Shown: one piece after another, positions 14,801 to 21,970 of the stretch
How the letters are laid out: each line of letters opens with the position of its first letter
Numbering within the stretch: position 1 is the stretch's first letter
NCBI GenBank assembly: GCA_022494885.1
Contig: JAGVSM010001702.1
Location: forward strand, 1 to 64,000
Length of the DNA: 64,000 bases
Source: Micrasema longulum
Lineage: Eukaryota; Arthropoda; Insecta; Trichoptera; Brachycentridae
Direction: 5' to 3'
Notes under the pieces: generated by a model
Seen by the model: the letters and a program-made list of their open reading frames with translations, nothing else
The model's database searches: none
What the model was told of the DNA's origin: nothing
Made by a program: the position numbers and the translations under genes

Positions 14801-16855
14801 ACTCCAAAGTGGCTCGATAATTTGGGGACCGTGTGAGTTGAAGTACTCTCTTATGGTGGAGAGAGTTTAGAAGAAATTTCTTCGGTTTCTCTACATGAGG
14901 GAGTGCAGATATTATCCATGACCTTATCCCACTGAGTTCCTCCAGGGTATGCTCGGTTACAGCAGTTTGAAGACCAGAAGGAATGTGTACTTAACTACGC
15001 ACTTCTTTCGATTGTTGCGCGGTATTATTGACAACCCTGAAACTATGCAGAGCATTAGCTTTTACGTTCCGGATTATTACCTTAGACAGCGTCAGCATAG
15101 ATTGTTTCACATTTCAATATACAGGACCAACCTGCCAATGGTTTTGCCTGTTGGAAAGGCTATCTCTATGTTGAATAATATTACTTTCGGCGCTGACATT
15201 TTTCACATCTCTGAGGGAGTTTTTCTTTACAAGATTTTTTTACTTTTTAACATATTATTCTCTGGATATTATTTTATTTATTTTATAAACTAATGGCAAA
15301 AAATTATTATACATTCTTTAACTGGAAATCTTTTTAAAACTTATTAATTTAAAATGAAAACGGAATGTTTTCTGTTTATTATAGTCTCCATGTAACATGG
15401 CTCAGCCTGTTCTAAGATGGAGATTTTTTTATATTTAGAGCATAAGTAGTCCTATACTAATAAAACAATAACAAACGATGACAAACTATTATTGAATAGT
15501 TTATCGGGACAAAATATATCTTAATACTTTGTTTTCTTTATAATGTATTAATATTGTAATAATATGTTTATTTTATTGAATAAAGCCTCTATAAAAATAA
15601 AAATAAAAAAATATTAAAACTCCTTAATTATAAATGCCTAGTTTATCAAATATGAGAAATTTAAAATCGTTTTTATAAAAATAAAAAGAATTAATATATG
15701 CCAAAAATACATGTTACTTACACATAAATAATATGGTATAATATATAATAAAAAACAATAAAAAGCAATGAAATACATTTAAATATAAATAATGTGTACC
15801 AATTATATAAAGTACTACGTGTTTTGATTTACATATATTTTTCAAAAAAATCTCTCGCTACACTATTTATATGTGCAGTTCATATTTTGTTGGATACTTT
15901 AAACCTAACTTAATTTATCATAAAATTTAAGTAGTAGGCACCTCACAAACAATTGTCTTACATCCAATATCTTTAACTCAGCAAATAGATCTTCCGTTGG
16001 ATACCTCAAATATATGTATACTTTTGTGCTATTTTTATATATACCTATTTTTTCCTTATTATTTTAATTATTTCTATATGTTTATTCTTTAAGATATTCC
16101 ACTTTGTAATGTACATATCTATGTACAAATAAATAAAGTTGAAATTGAAAATTGAAATTAAAATAATACCAAGGTAAAAAAAAATATTTGGAGCTGATTG
16201 TAATAATAAATTGGTGACATTTGGGGACGGGTCACTAAAGCAAATTAGTTCTAAATGGCCACAACCATTGTTTTTGGCTCTACTCTCTTCCAGTATGTAT
16301 AAAAGTAAGCTTTGAGAGCTGTATTTACTTTGAGCATCAAAAAACGATTTGAGTTCTTATTTTCATAGAAATGTTAGATATAGAAGTACATATCCTAGAA
16401 TGGCCAAATAATGTACTTTTAACAAAAGGCAAACGACTTCTAAACTACGGGTTACGTCATTTGGGAGTCAGTCTATGTTGAGTAATACATAAAAAAGAGT
16501 GTTAAACTTTTCAAAGGTCGGAAAGGTCTGGCATACTGTTTCCTTTAGATTATTGAAAATAACCCAAATATATTCTCTTTTGCCGCACAGCGAATCCCAA
16601 AATAGATTGAATTTGTTATACTTTGGCATTTTCGGGTTATTTAAGGTAATAGATTAAACAGATCCTGGGGAACGCGATAAGGTGAGCATTAATCATTTAT
16701 ACCGAAGTTATTCCTGAAGAGGACTTTCTGCTTCCGAGGCTATACGGACGAACGTAGTTTCCAGGAATCCTACAAAATGTCCCATTTCCGGTTGAAAGAA
16801 GCTTGCCGGAACTCAGCACTTCCGTTGTCAGGCGACAAACTTGTTGACCAAACAT
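2593..16855 (-). CDS. P5CS: Delta-1-pyrroline-5-carboxylate synthase, complete split gene (9 coding exons)
   Basis: Bifunctional mitochondrial enzyme of proline, ornithine and arginine synthesis. An N-terminal glutamate 5-kinase phosphorylates glutamate, and a C-terminal glutamyl-5-phosphate reductase (ALDH18 family) makes glutamate-5-semialdehyde with NADPH. Exons are 16703-16855, 10766-10930, 9583-9726, 9364-9471, 8109-8282, 6982-7170, 5323-5512, 3513-4520 and 2593-2855. All introns are GT-AG and phases agree, giving 2394 nt (797 residues plus TGA); human P5CS has 795. Seen: an Arg/Ser-rich presequence (about residues 1-50); the kinase motifs IKLGSAV (about 80-86), [10 protein letters not shown] (about 121-130), NTND (224-227) and KDND (253-256); the reductase motif [15 protein letters not shown] (477-491); and CNAMETLL with the putative catalytic Cys at 618. 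The start is the first in-frame ATG, with a TAG upstream. No frameshift or missing key residue was seen. Introns carry transposable elements. The identification is very secure; exact exon ends are inferred from splice consensus and family alignment. Confidence 0.97.
3076..3483. mobile_element. TIR-bounded MITE (family M1), copy in P5CS intron 8
   Basis: About 408 bp with short terminal inverted repeats: the left end AATAAGAAACTTC pairs with the right end GAACTTCGTCATC region. The same internal sequence recurs at 34258-34684 (shared GACGTC, TTCATATGAA, GACGTCACACG and TAGCGCT blocks in order), and its left end at 25043-25190. It is non-coding and ends about 30 bp from the exon 8 donor. Confidence 0.7.
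3513..4520 (-). CDS. P5CS: P5CS exon 8: glutamyl-5-phosphate reductase domain
   Basis: The largest exon (1008 nt; residues 375-711, both ends split). Follows acceptor CCGTTGCAG and encodes most of the ALDH-type reductase: [66 protein letters not shown] and [12 protein letters not shown], with the putative catalytic Cys at about residue 618. Ends [11 protein letters not shown], donor GATG|GTTAGT. Its uninterrupted coding and family-level conservation make it the anchor of the gene call. Confidence 0.98.
4984..5082 (+). mobile_element. LINE 3' tail (RTE/jockey-like) in P5CS intron 7
   Basis: GGAAGAAATTGCC, then GGCAATAAGCCCGCC and a TGTACA-rich segment ending in (TAAA)n. The same tail occurs at 60905-61015. 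It resembles LINE 3' ends common in moths and butterflies; only the tail remains. Confidence 0.55.
5323..5512 (-). CDS. P5CS: P5CS exon 7: kinase C-end and inter-domain linker
   Basis: Residues 312-374 plus the first base of codon 375. Starts [17 protein letters not shown], the GTGGM motif being conserved, runs through KVGTFF, and enters the linker PVETLAEN before donor AATG|GTATCA. This is the only kinase-half exon ending in phase 1; exon 8 supplies the matching two bases. Confidence 0.96.
5604..5660. repeat. AT-rich microsatellite
   Basis: Alternating TA runs with interspersed ATAAATAAATA, within P5CS intron 6. Simple repeat only. Confidence 0.7.
6614..6742. mobile_element. Harbinger-like fold-back MITE in P5CS intron 6
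   Basis: 129 bp with nearly perfect arms of about 48 bp: TACCCGTATGCAGAGACAAA at the left and its reverse complement at the right end, around a loop of about 30 bp. It is flanked by TTA on both sides (6611-6613 and 6743-6745), the 3-bp duplication typical of PIF/Harbinger. It would form a long hairpin in the pre-mRNA. Confidence 0.75.
6982..7170 (-). CDS. P5CS: P5CS exon 6: end of kinase active site
   Basis: Residues 249-311 (63 codons, phase 0/0). Starts [19 protein letters not shown] after acceptor TTATTTGCAG, followed by [16 protein letters not shown], and ends EFGNKSK at donor AAA|GTAAGT. KDND and the SDVDGIY segment are hallmark nucleotide/substrate-binding elements of glutamate 5-kinases. 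Confidence 0.97.
7323..7931. mobile_element. Non-autonomous hAT element in P5CS intron 5
   Basis: 609 bp. The left end CAGAGGTTGGCAAACTGCGG matches the reverse complement of the right end (CAGTGGTCGGCAAACT). It is flanked by an exact 8-bp duplication GTCTAGGC at 7315-7322 and 7932-7939. The TIR and 8-bp duplication are diagnostic of hAT. No transposase frame. A related right end lies at 20760-20829. Confidence 0.9.
8109..8282 (-). CDS. P5CS: P5CS exon 5: glutamate-binding part of the kinase domain
   Basis: Residues 191-248 (58 codons, phase 0/0). Includes [15 protein letters not shown]; the Asn-Asp of NTND belongs to the glutamate-binding active site. Donor is AGA|GTAAGTAA. The junction to exon 6 falls where human P5CS makes a two-residue splice variant (known for human ALDH18A1). 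No in-frame 6-nt alternative donor is visible: a second GTAA only 4 nt downstream would shift the frame. Confidence 0.96.
8330..8960 (-). mobile_element. 3' end of a LINE (CR1/jockey-like), P5CS intron 4
   Basis: Minus-strand reading shows [20 protein letters not shown] and then [16 protein letters not shown], a frequent C-terminal pattern of insect LINE reverse-transcriptase ORFs (ICRxFN..LDIF...FRRxL). It is followed by a 3'UTR with a GACAAAACAAGGAGAT block (also at about 49.9 kb) and an A-rich tail near 8320-8360. Only the last part of the ORF remains. Confidence 0.65.
9364..9471 (-). CDS. P5CS: P5CS exon 4: glutamate 5-kinase domain
   Basis: Residues 155-190 (36 codons, phase 0/0). Reads [19 protein letters not shown] and then [16 protein letters not shown], matching the family stretch [20 protein letters not shown]. 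The acceptor is TTATTTCAG and the donor CAG|GTTTGT. Confidence 0.97.
9583..9726 (-). CDS. P5CS: P5CS exon 3: glutamate 5-kinase domain
   Basis: Residues 107-154. Contains [12 protein letters not shown], the glycine-containing loop conserved in glutamate 5-kinases, and ends PKDHSRE at donor GAG|GTAAAA. 48 codons, phase 0/0. Only 111 bp of intron separate it from exon 4. Confidence 0.97.
10550..10655 (-). mobile_element. Degenerate SINE (family C) in P5CS intron 2
   Basis: Contains a decayed GCGCATGGTGCATCGGG body block and AATCGCACCCAGGACATGGTAAAC, corresponding to the reversed tRNA-type B-box region seen better preserved at 28065-28298 and 57455-57716. Confidence 0.5.
10766..10930 (-). CDS. 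P5CS: P5CS exon 2: start of the glutamate 5-kinase domain
   Basis: Residues 52-106. Begins with an acidic linker (DDRADDRN) after a TTTTTTTCAG acceptor, then [16 protein letters not shown], the ATP/phosphate-binding start of the amino-acid kinase fold, and ends LASIVEQ at donor CAG|GTATGT. 55 codons, phase 0 at both ends. It follows intron 1 (5772 bp), by far the longest. Confidence 0.96.
11040..11181 (-). mobile_element. tRNA-derived SINE (family B)
   Basis: On the minus strand it begins GGCGGCCTCTGTGGTGTAGT, an A-box-like start, with a B-box-like GGTTCCGGGTACGATTCCC about 40 nt on, then the body GTGATTTTTCTCAAGCCTGG. The second copy, at 21790-21970, is in the opposite orientation. The body continuing past the head marks a SINE, not a tRNA gene. 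Confidence 0.75.
11182..11485 (+). repeat. Dispersed repeat family R, chimeric copy
   Basis: Begins with a reversed segment (GAAGTAAAAGAGCTGAAACC) and switches after about 11235 to the forward unit: AGTGGCCACTTAAACCAGCC, TGCCTAGACTTCCATATTCC, AGGAAATCCAGCCAGT. The same blocks recur at more than a dozen places in the window. No TIR, tRNA head or protein was recognised. Confidence 0.7.
12250..12515 (+). mobile_element. LINE ORF C-terminal remnant
   Basis: Translates to [20 protein letters not shown] then [15 protein letters not shown] and a stop. The minus-strand copy at 24530-24935 reads NTTFGQRGLTYYSVEMYN then LFPLSIRIISK, so the frame is conserved between two independent insertions. This is the end of a reverse-transcriptase ORF of a non-LTR element, 5'-truncated, in P5CS intron 1. 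Confidence 0.65.
12516..13079. other. Intronic sequence without recognised features
   Basis: AT-rich. A less AT-rich stretch near 12860-12990 gives short open frames on both strands, but I could not match it to a family. Confidence 0.4.
13080..13390 (+). mobile_element. RTE-type LINE remnant
   Basis: A decayed frame reads [20 protein letters not shown] and later [13 protein letters not shown]. VLRWFGHVxRM...RRACMK is the C-terminal region of RTE-like LINE ORFs common in moths. Several stops and at least one frameshift. Related fragments lie at 44510-44800 and 48780-49690. Confidence 0.65.
13720..14035 (+). mobile_element. LINE 3'UTR remnant
   Basis: Contains CCTCTCCTCCTGCATTCATA, TCTGTAATTGGTCTTACTTT and an AATAAAAAAATAAATAAA tail. 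An inverted copy of the same blocks is at 45960-46330 and a short piece at about 63495. Shared order and the A-rich 3' end support a LINE tail; no ORF remains. Confidence 0.55.
14070..14235 (+). repeat. Dispersed family R, head-to-head copy
   Basis: The left half (TTTTGAGTTTGTCCAA...GACAAGGACTGGATT) is the unit in minus orientation. After about 14140 the sequence is the forward unit (ATGGTGAATGTTACAC, AGTGGCCACTTAAACCAGCC, GATGCCTAGACTTC). Confidence 0.65.
14400..15612 (+). mobile_element. Jockey-like LINE, 5'-truncated, decayed ORF and 3'UTR
   Basis: Reverse-transcriptase remnant. A decayed ADDLKLFL catalytic-box region lies near 14420-14460, with [20 protein letters not shown] next. Later pieces, in two frames, include [30 protein letters not shown] and FHISEGVF at the end. 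Stops and frame changes at about 14600, 14868 and 14930 inactivate it. The 3'UTR runs to an A-rich tail near 15612. Copies of the same family lie at 31625-31885 (minus) and 63858-64000 (plus). Confidence 0.8.
15613..16680. other. P5CS intron 1, proximal part
   Basis: Mostly AT-rich. A (TGTACAAATAAATAAAG) stretch at about 16115-16140 resembles a LINE 3' end. Nothing else is recognised, and no promoter element can be supported. Confidence 0.4.
16703..16855 (-). CDS. P5CS: P5CS exon 1: start codon and mitochondrial presequence
   Basis: Encodes residues 1-51, beginning [13 protein letters not shown] and ending SSSGITS, then the donor TCG|GTATAA. Arg, Lys, Ser and Thr are frequent and acidic residues are nearly absent, as expected of a matrix-targeting presequence. 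The 3' end is phase 0, matching exon 2. Assignment rests on composition, phase and position, because presequences are not conserved. An in-frame TAG lies upstream, so ATG 16855 is the first usable start. A possible acceptor (CTCACCTCAG) just before 16898 suggests a separate 5'UTR exon further right, which I could not locate. Confidence 0.8.
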
Positions 16856-17289
16856 TTTAATCCCAAATTGTTTAAATATATTACAGACACTGTACAACTG
16901 AGGTGAGCAGTAAAGCTAATCAAAACCCCTTCAATAAACAAATTAACTGTTCAAAAGCTCCACTTAAATAAATAATCGGTTGATTTTCTTCATAGGATTA
17001 ATATTTTTTTACACACATCCGTCGAATAAGTGCTCTTTCCGAAGACTGACATTTTGAATCTTCGACACATATAACTAACACAAATATTTATAATCCAAAA
17101 CAGATAATTTTATCATTTGGTTTAAGTTATTCAAGTCTCACGTCACCTACTGAGATAGCATTGTCTGTTATAGTGACCTCTTGTGTATCAATAATAATCG
17201 TTCATTTAAAATATTATTTTGCTTATTAGTTTATGACGTTGGATAACAATTCAGAAATTGAAAAAATTATGTAATTTTTTTACTGATTT
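16856..17289. other. 5' flank of P5CS
   Basis: Contains the likely 5'UTR next to the start codon (16856-16897) and a possible acceptor just upstream of it. I see no TATA box or initiator that can be defended, so the transcription start may be on an unrecognised 5' exon further right. Confidence 0.35.
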
Positions 17290-17349
17290 GCTGTAATTTA
17301 TTATACAAATAAAAGACAAATGATACTTTAATCCACGAATTTGGAATAT

Positions 17350-17396
17350 CCAGTGACCGGTTTCATCGCTTTCGTGACATCTTCGAGACTGGTATC
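17350..17396 (-). ncRNA. Hammerhead-ribozyme-like motif, H1 left arm
   Basis: On the minus strand: helix I CCAGT pairs with ACTGG. The core-like CTCGAAGA has one extra C compared with CTGANGA. A stem-II hairpin precedes GAAA, then self-complementary ACCGGT, then C at the expected cleavage position. The core deviation makes activity doubtful. Confidence 0.35.
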
Positions 17397-17689
17397 TTTA
17401 TTAAAAAGTTCAATGTATTAATACAAAACAGAGGTAAGGATAGATAATTCAAAGTTATATGTAAGTAAATTGAATAAAGTTATTTTTATCTTAAGGATTA
17501 TTATCCAAAAAAAAAATCGGGTTTACTAATGAGTTGATATAATGCTATTTTAATGAGTTTAAGAAGAAATTTTTTTGATAATGATCCTTAAGATAAAAAT
17601 AATTTTATTTAATTTACTTACATATAACTTTGAATTATCTATCCTTACCTCTGTTTTGTATAAATACATTGAACTCTTTAATAAAGATA

Positions 17690-17732
17690 CCAGTCTCGAA
17701 GATGTCAAGAAAACGATGAAACCGGTCACTGG
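17690..17732 (+). ncRNA. Hammerhead-ribozyme-like motif, H1 right arm
   Basis: Inverted partner of the left-arm motif. Helix I CCAGT (17690-17694) pairs with ACTGG (17728-17732); core-like CTCGAAGA; decayed stem II; GAAACCGGT then C (17727). It keeps helix I and the palindromic helix III but has mismatches in helix II. Confidence 0.3.
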
Positions 17733-17795
17733 ATATTCCAAATTTGTGGATTAAAGTATCACTCGCCTTTTATTTATATAATAAATTACAATGAA

Positions 17796-18776
17796 CTTCC
17801 ATCAGGAATTTTCACTTACAAACTTAAATGTTTTTGATTTGTTGTAGTTTTTTTTATTGTGTCCTCTTGTTCTCTTCATTAAAAAATAAATAATAGGAAT
17901 AGAAAAAAAAAGTCTTTAAAATTTCTGGATTGAAGTATGCTAACTTTTATATCTATAATAAATGCAATAAAATAAAATAAAACAAACTTCGATGTCTTTG
18001 ATATATTATTTTATAAAAACAATGTTGACGGTTTCTATCGTCATATTATTATTTGACTAAACGGTGTAAAAACACACTCACTTAAAATATAATCATACTG
18101 CTTTGATCGCTATCAATTATCAATGTAATATTAACAAATAAATTCACTAAATTATTCATTAAAAAAGGCAAACCAAAATAGATTGGTATTCCCGCTGACA
18201 GAAACAATTGTTCAATTTGGAAAGTTAATAATCGATGAAAAATTTCTTTCATGACTTTTTAGTTTGCAATAAATTAATAACCCTGGAGTTGGCTGAAGTG
18301 AATTTTTAACCATAAAATATTTATTTAAATCCATATTAAAACTACAGGTCAAGAATATTTTTTAATAAATATTCTTCATTTCGCTAGCCCAAAGTAAAAG
18401 TATATCCCTGAAGAACACATTCTAAGCTAATCAAAATTTGAGGAGTGCAAAAGGTCTTACTGAATTAAATTATTTGAATTAGATTATGAATACTACATTT
18501 TCACAAAGGTTAAATATCTTACGTCAATATTTTATTATTTGAAAACATTAATGTTTTAAATTTATTATTATATTAGCAATATCAGCATTTTTATCTCAAA
18601 ATCGAAAATTTCGGGTTTACCTCATTGTTTATTTAGACTAGCGATATGTTTATTGTTTATCGTAATACATACTGCAAAATCACGAATACCGTCTATTTTG
18701 GTAAGTTTGCTATGCATTAGCCTTTGTAGACATTAGAACAAAAGTAATCATATAAATAAATATACTATAATGATAC
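17796..18776. other. AT-rich intergenic sequence
   Basis: No gene or named repeat recognised. Confidence 0.4.
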
Positions 18777-18968
18777 GAAAGGTATTTGTTTAAAATCTAA
18801 TAAATGTATATCATATTGTTTGAAATCACACATTGTAGACAAAAGGTATTTGTTTAAAATCTAATAAATGTATATCATATTGTTTGAAATCACACATTGT
18901 AGACGAAAGGTATTTGTTTAAAATCTAATAAATGTATATCATATTGTTTGAAATCACACATTGTAGAC
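18777..18968. repeat. Tandem repeat, three copies of a 64-bp unit
   Basis: Three nearly identical 64-bp units, each starting GAAAGGTATTTGTTTAAAAT or AAAAGG and ending CACATTGTAGAC. Units differ by about one base, so the array is young. It is followed by a short palindrome. Confidence 0.95.
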
Positions 18969-18979
18969 ATTTGTATTTT

Positions 18980-19014
18980 AAACATATAGTATAATATATA
19001 CTATACTATATGTT
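18980..19014. repeat. AT-rich palindrome
   Basis: AACATATAGTATA is mirrored as its reverse complement after an 8-bp spacer, directly beside the 64-bp tandem array. Confidence 0.7.
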
Positions 19015-19589
19015 TAACATATTTAATGTAGTACTTGCTACTGCAACTATGCGTAACTTAAGTATTATTTTTAATCTATATTTAAATGTTTTTGTTATAA
19101 AATAATATTTTCTATATTAAAAAAGTCAAAGGTTTCTAAATCTGTCGTATTTGAATTTAAATACTTTTTTTCTAAATTCGTCAAATATTAAAAATACAGT
19201 TTTCTATTTAGAAGACACTATTTAACAAGTTCTCTATATCTGTTAAAATATCCAAAAATCTTGATAAACGTTTTAAAGGATACAACACAGTGCTTATCTT
19301 TCAAGATTTGGACGTAATATAAGCATTATCAATCAAAAAACTATATTTACTCACGAGAAAAAATGTAGGAAACTTTCTCGCATATTATTTATTTCGCATT
19401 ATTTATTCTCGCATTTAGTTTATTTAAACTCAATTTGTTATTTTTCATATTTTTGTAATATAAAAAAATCAAATGTTCGCATTTATTAAATCAATCTCAA
19501 ATTAGTATCCACACAATGATATGTTGATGCACGTAACATTAATAATTAATATTTTATTGCATTAAATGAAAATTTTATTTTATTTGTAA

Positions 19590-19790
19590 ATGCTAAATAC
19601 AATTGTTATTACGTTGTGTGTAATTACATCCGTTATGTGGAGCCCACAGTATATAACAAACATAAAAAGGATTAAAAATGTTCAACGAAAATGTTTAAAA
19701 TACCTAGATTATAAAAACAATAAAACGCTTTGCACTTACATATTTCTTCTTTTCTTAATATATTTCAGTATTTTTTATTACTGTCAATAA
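19590..19790 (+). mobile_element. LINE reverse-transcriptase C-terminal remnant
   Basis: Reads TSVMWSPQYITNIKRIKNVQ then RKCLKYLDYKNNK. Pattern (Y/S)xxxWSP...I.xIxxVQRKxLKYL is typical of the C-terminal part of jockey-like LINE ORFs. Another VQRKFLRYI remnant lies at 63250-63490. 5'- and 3'-truncated. Confidence 0.65.
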
Positions 19791-19867
19791 TTACTTGTTT
19801 AAAAATGTGCAAATTTGCTTTCCTTCCTTACTTTTGATTTTAATATATCTTAACATTTTAATATTTC

Positions 19868-20222
19868 TAGGCATCTACAGGGCTTATGACCTGTCATTGG
19901 CTGGTTTAAGTGGCCACTTTACACACTGTGTAACAATTACCATTGTGCCCATACTTGAACATCTATATTGCTTTAATTATTTCATCTGTTGATCTTTGTG
20001 AAGTTAAAGAGCTGAAACCTTTCTTTATGGGAGTGAGATTCATCCAATTGAATTATTTCACCTACATACTAGCCAACGCCTGAATTTTTTTTTTTTCAAT
20101 TTCTATACTTCTTCATAGACTAGGTAGATATATCAAAAATATTTTGAGTTTGTCCAAGTTCTTGTAGACAAGGACTAAATTCAACTCCCCGGGGAGCTGT
20201 GAACATTAACATATTACAACAC
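19868..20222 (-). repeat. Dispersed family R, near-full unit
   Basis: The most continuous minus-oriented unit: CTAGGCATCTACAGGGCTTA, TGGTTTAAGTGGCCACTTTA, GTTAAAGAGCTGAAACCTTT, TTATTTCACCTACATACTA, TTTTGAGTTTGTCCAA, ending near CATATTACAACACAGATGAA. Useful as a reference for the family. Confidence 0.75.
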
Positions 20223-20324
20223 AGATGAAATAATTAAATGTTACGTCGGCAACATACATTTCAAACAAAGTCTAATTTTGACCAGTTTAAATAATCTTTA
20301 AAGTACTGTCAGATATTTCTAGTC

Positions 20325-20520
20325 CTTTCTGCAGATTGAGAAATGCCGTTTTTGCGATCGACACTATTTTTAAAAGGTGATTATAACAGTTTTTTGTATT
20401 AAAGCGGTCTGGCTATTTTAAGCAGGGCATAGAACTGACCTTACTGCACCCGAAATAACCAATATCTTATTTTTTCAATTGTAGACTGACTGCTTTCTGC
20501 TTAACTACGTTCAATGACCG
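20325..20520. repeat. Dispersed repeat F2
   Basis: Shares ordered blocks with 62985-63180: GATTGAGAAATGCCGTTTTT, CGATCGACACTATTTT (GATCGACACTATTTT in the second copy), AAAGCGGTCTGGCT and GACTG(A/G)CTGCTTTCTGC. Two direct copies in the window. Non-coding and unclassified. Confidence 0.65.
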
Positions 20521-20759
20521 TCTAATTAATTGAACCATGGCGGCAATATTGTAAACGTAGACTCCCATCTGAAAGCACTTAAATATTTTCAGCTATATTG
20601 AAGAAATTATTACTATCTTATGAAGTATTCTGATAAAATATCAAATGGAAATTCCACCCGCACTGTTTTTATCAATAAAACTTTATTTTTAATTATTAAT
20701 TTTAACTAGAAATTCTTCTATAGAATTTGTAGACTAAATAATTTGAACAAAAAGTGTAA

Positions 20760-20829
20760 CTTGCGCTGAGCTGCACTCGAGTAGCTAAAGAGCCGCATGC
20801 GGCTCGCGAGCCACAGTTTGCCGACCACT
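20760..20829. mobile_element. hAT element right end
   Basis: Reverse complement begins CAGTGGTCGGCAAACTGTGG then CTCGCGAGCCGCATGCGGCT, closely matching the ends of the 7323-7931 element. The left end was not found, so the element is truncated or too diverged to recognise. Confidence 0.65.
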
Positions 20830-21789
20830 GTTTTAGGGTGTAATCATAAAATATCAATAAGGGAAAAATAATATGTTATTTTGCCTTTATATTCTCTTTC
20901 AACATTTTCGCAAATGCTTTACTTTTTAATAGGTTCATAACTCTTTCATTGTTTTGTCAGCAATAACCAAGATTTATATTTTGCGTACCAAAATATGAAA
21001 CCGATAAGAATTGTGGAATTGTCTGAAACGATTTATCCGATACTGGCGAGAATCGCCATTTTATCCGTAAATTATTATTTATTGACGAGATTTATGTTGG
21101 TCTGTATATTAAGCAAGATCAACACACCTGCATACATATCCATTAATTATTATTTCCTCTAATTTACAAGGCATACCAAATAAGCGGGGATTATACATCA
21201 GTGGCAAGTCGTAATTTATTTTATAGGTAATCTACACAAAATGTGCACTCATTTGTACCTACATATAAGTACAAATTTATATGTAATTATTATTAATTAT
21301 ATAATTATAAATTTATTTTTTGTGGTTCTGTAAAAATCAACTAAAACAATTTTTTTTATTAACTACGCGATAAATGTAGCTTTATTCTACACCATTTAAA
21401 TACAATACTTTTACAAAAATTTATTAACAAATACCACAATGACATTCAGCAGTAACTGTCAAAACTGAGCACTGACTGATTTCTTTTAAAATGAATAAAG
21501 CCAAAAACGGCCACTGCAAACGCCATATATCTTATATGATACATAATATGTCAACGGTATCCCATCAACGAAAAATAGTCTTACGGAAATAACGTTCAAA
21601 ATATTAGTTTCCAAATAGAGAATCTTCTTATGATATTTGTAATATGCAAGCTTGTTTTAGTACTAAAAAAGCTGACTTCAATAATAATTTAACTTTAAAT
21701 ACAGTGTACTTTTTGTATGGAGGAATAAGCTGAGGTAATCGGCTGGTTTCATCGTTTATTAAGAACGGGCTGGGCGCTAGACGCATTTC
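20830..21789. other. AT-rich intergenic sequence
   Basis: No gene, RNA or repeat that I can name. Confidence 0.4.
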
Positions 21790-21970
21790 ACGGCGGCCTC
21801 CGTGGTGTAGTGGTCAAGACGCTTGACTCACCCACGGAAGGTTCCGGGTTTGATTCCGGGTGAGAACACAAAAATTTAATGTGATTTTTCTCAAGCCTGG
21901 GTGTTTTGTGATGTAACTCACCACTGTGATCGGGCCTCCTGGCCTGTTGTGGTTCAAAAATAAAATAAAA
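21790..21970 (+). mobile_element. tRNA-derived SINE (family B), near complete
   Basis: Head GGCGGCCTCCGTGGTGTAGT, B box GGTTCCGGGTTTGATTCC, body TGTGATTTTTCTCAAGCCTG and GATCGGGCCTCCTGGCCTG, then an A-rich tail. Same family as 11040-11181. Pol III promoter boxes are intact enough to be recognised. Confidence 0.8.

Larger units (their letters stand above)
17290..17795. mobile_element. Fold-back element with hammerhead-like arms (H1)
   Basis: Arms 17290-17505 and 17578-17795 are long imperfect inverted repeats around a loop of about 70 bp. Each arm contains GATACCAGTCTCGAAGATGT, then a hairpin and GAAACCGGTCACTGG. A half copy lies at 45660-45950 and shares the loop-side sequence GAGTTGATA(T/A)AATGCTATTT. 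No coding frame. The architecture suggests a non-autonomous relic, perhaps a pair of inverted Penelope-type terminal repeats. Confidence 0.7.

Noticed and set aside
14331..14807. 158-codon minus-strand open frame, the longest non-P5CS minus-strand frame in the area
   Set aside because: It is antisense to the jockey-like LINE whose plus-strand reverse-transcriptase motifs are recognisable.
16853..16897. N-terminal extension of P5CS starting at 16897
   Set aside because: That would need a TTG start. The first in-frame ATG is 16855 and a stop lies just upstream, so the segment is 5'UTR or follows an unseen 5' exon.
18777..18968. CRISPR-like array
   Set aside because: The 64-bp units are contiguous with no spacers, and the genome is eukaryotic. 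It is a plain tandem repeat.
21790..21865. Possible tRNA gene (GTGGTGTAGTGGTCAAGAC... with B box)
   Set aside because: A body and A-rich tail follow, and a second copy with the same body lies at 11040-11181, so it is a SINE.
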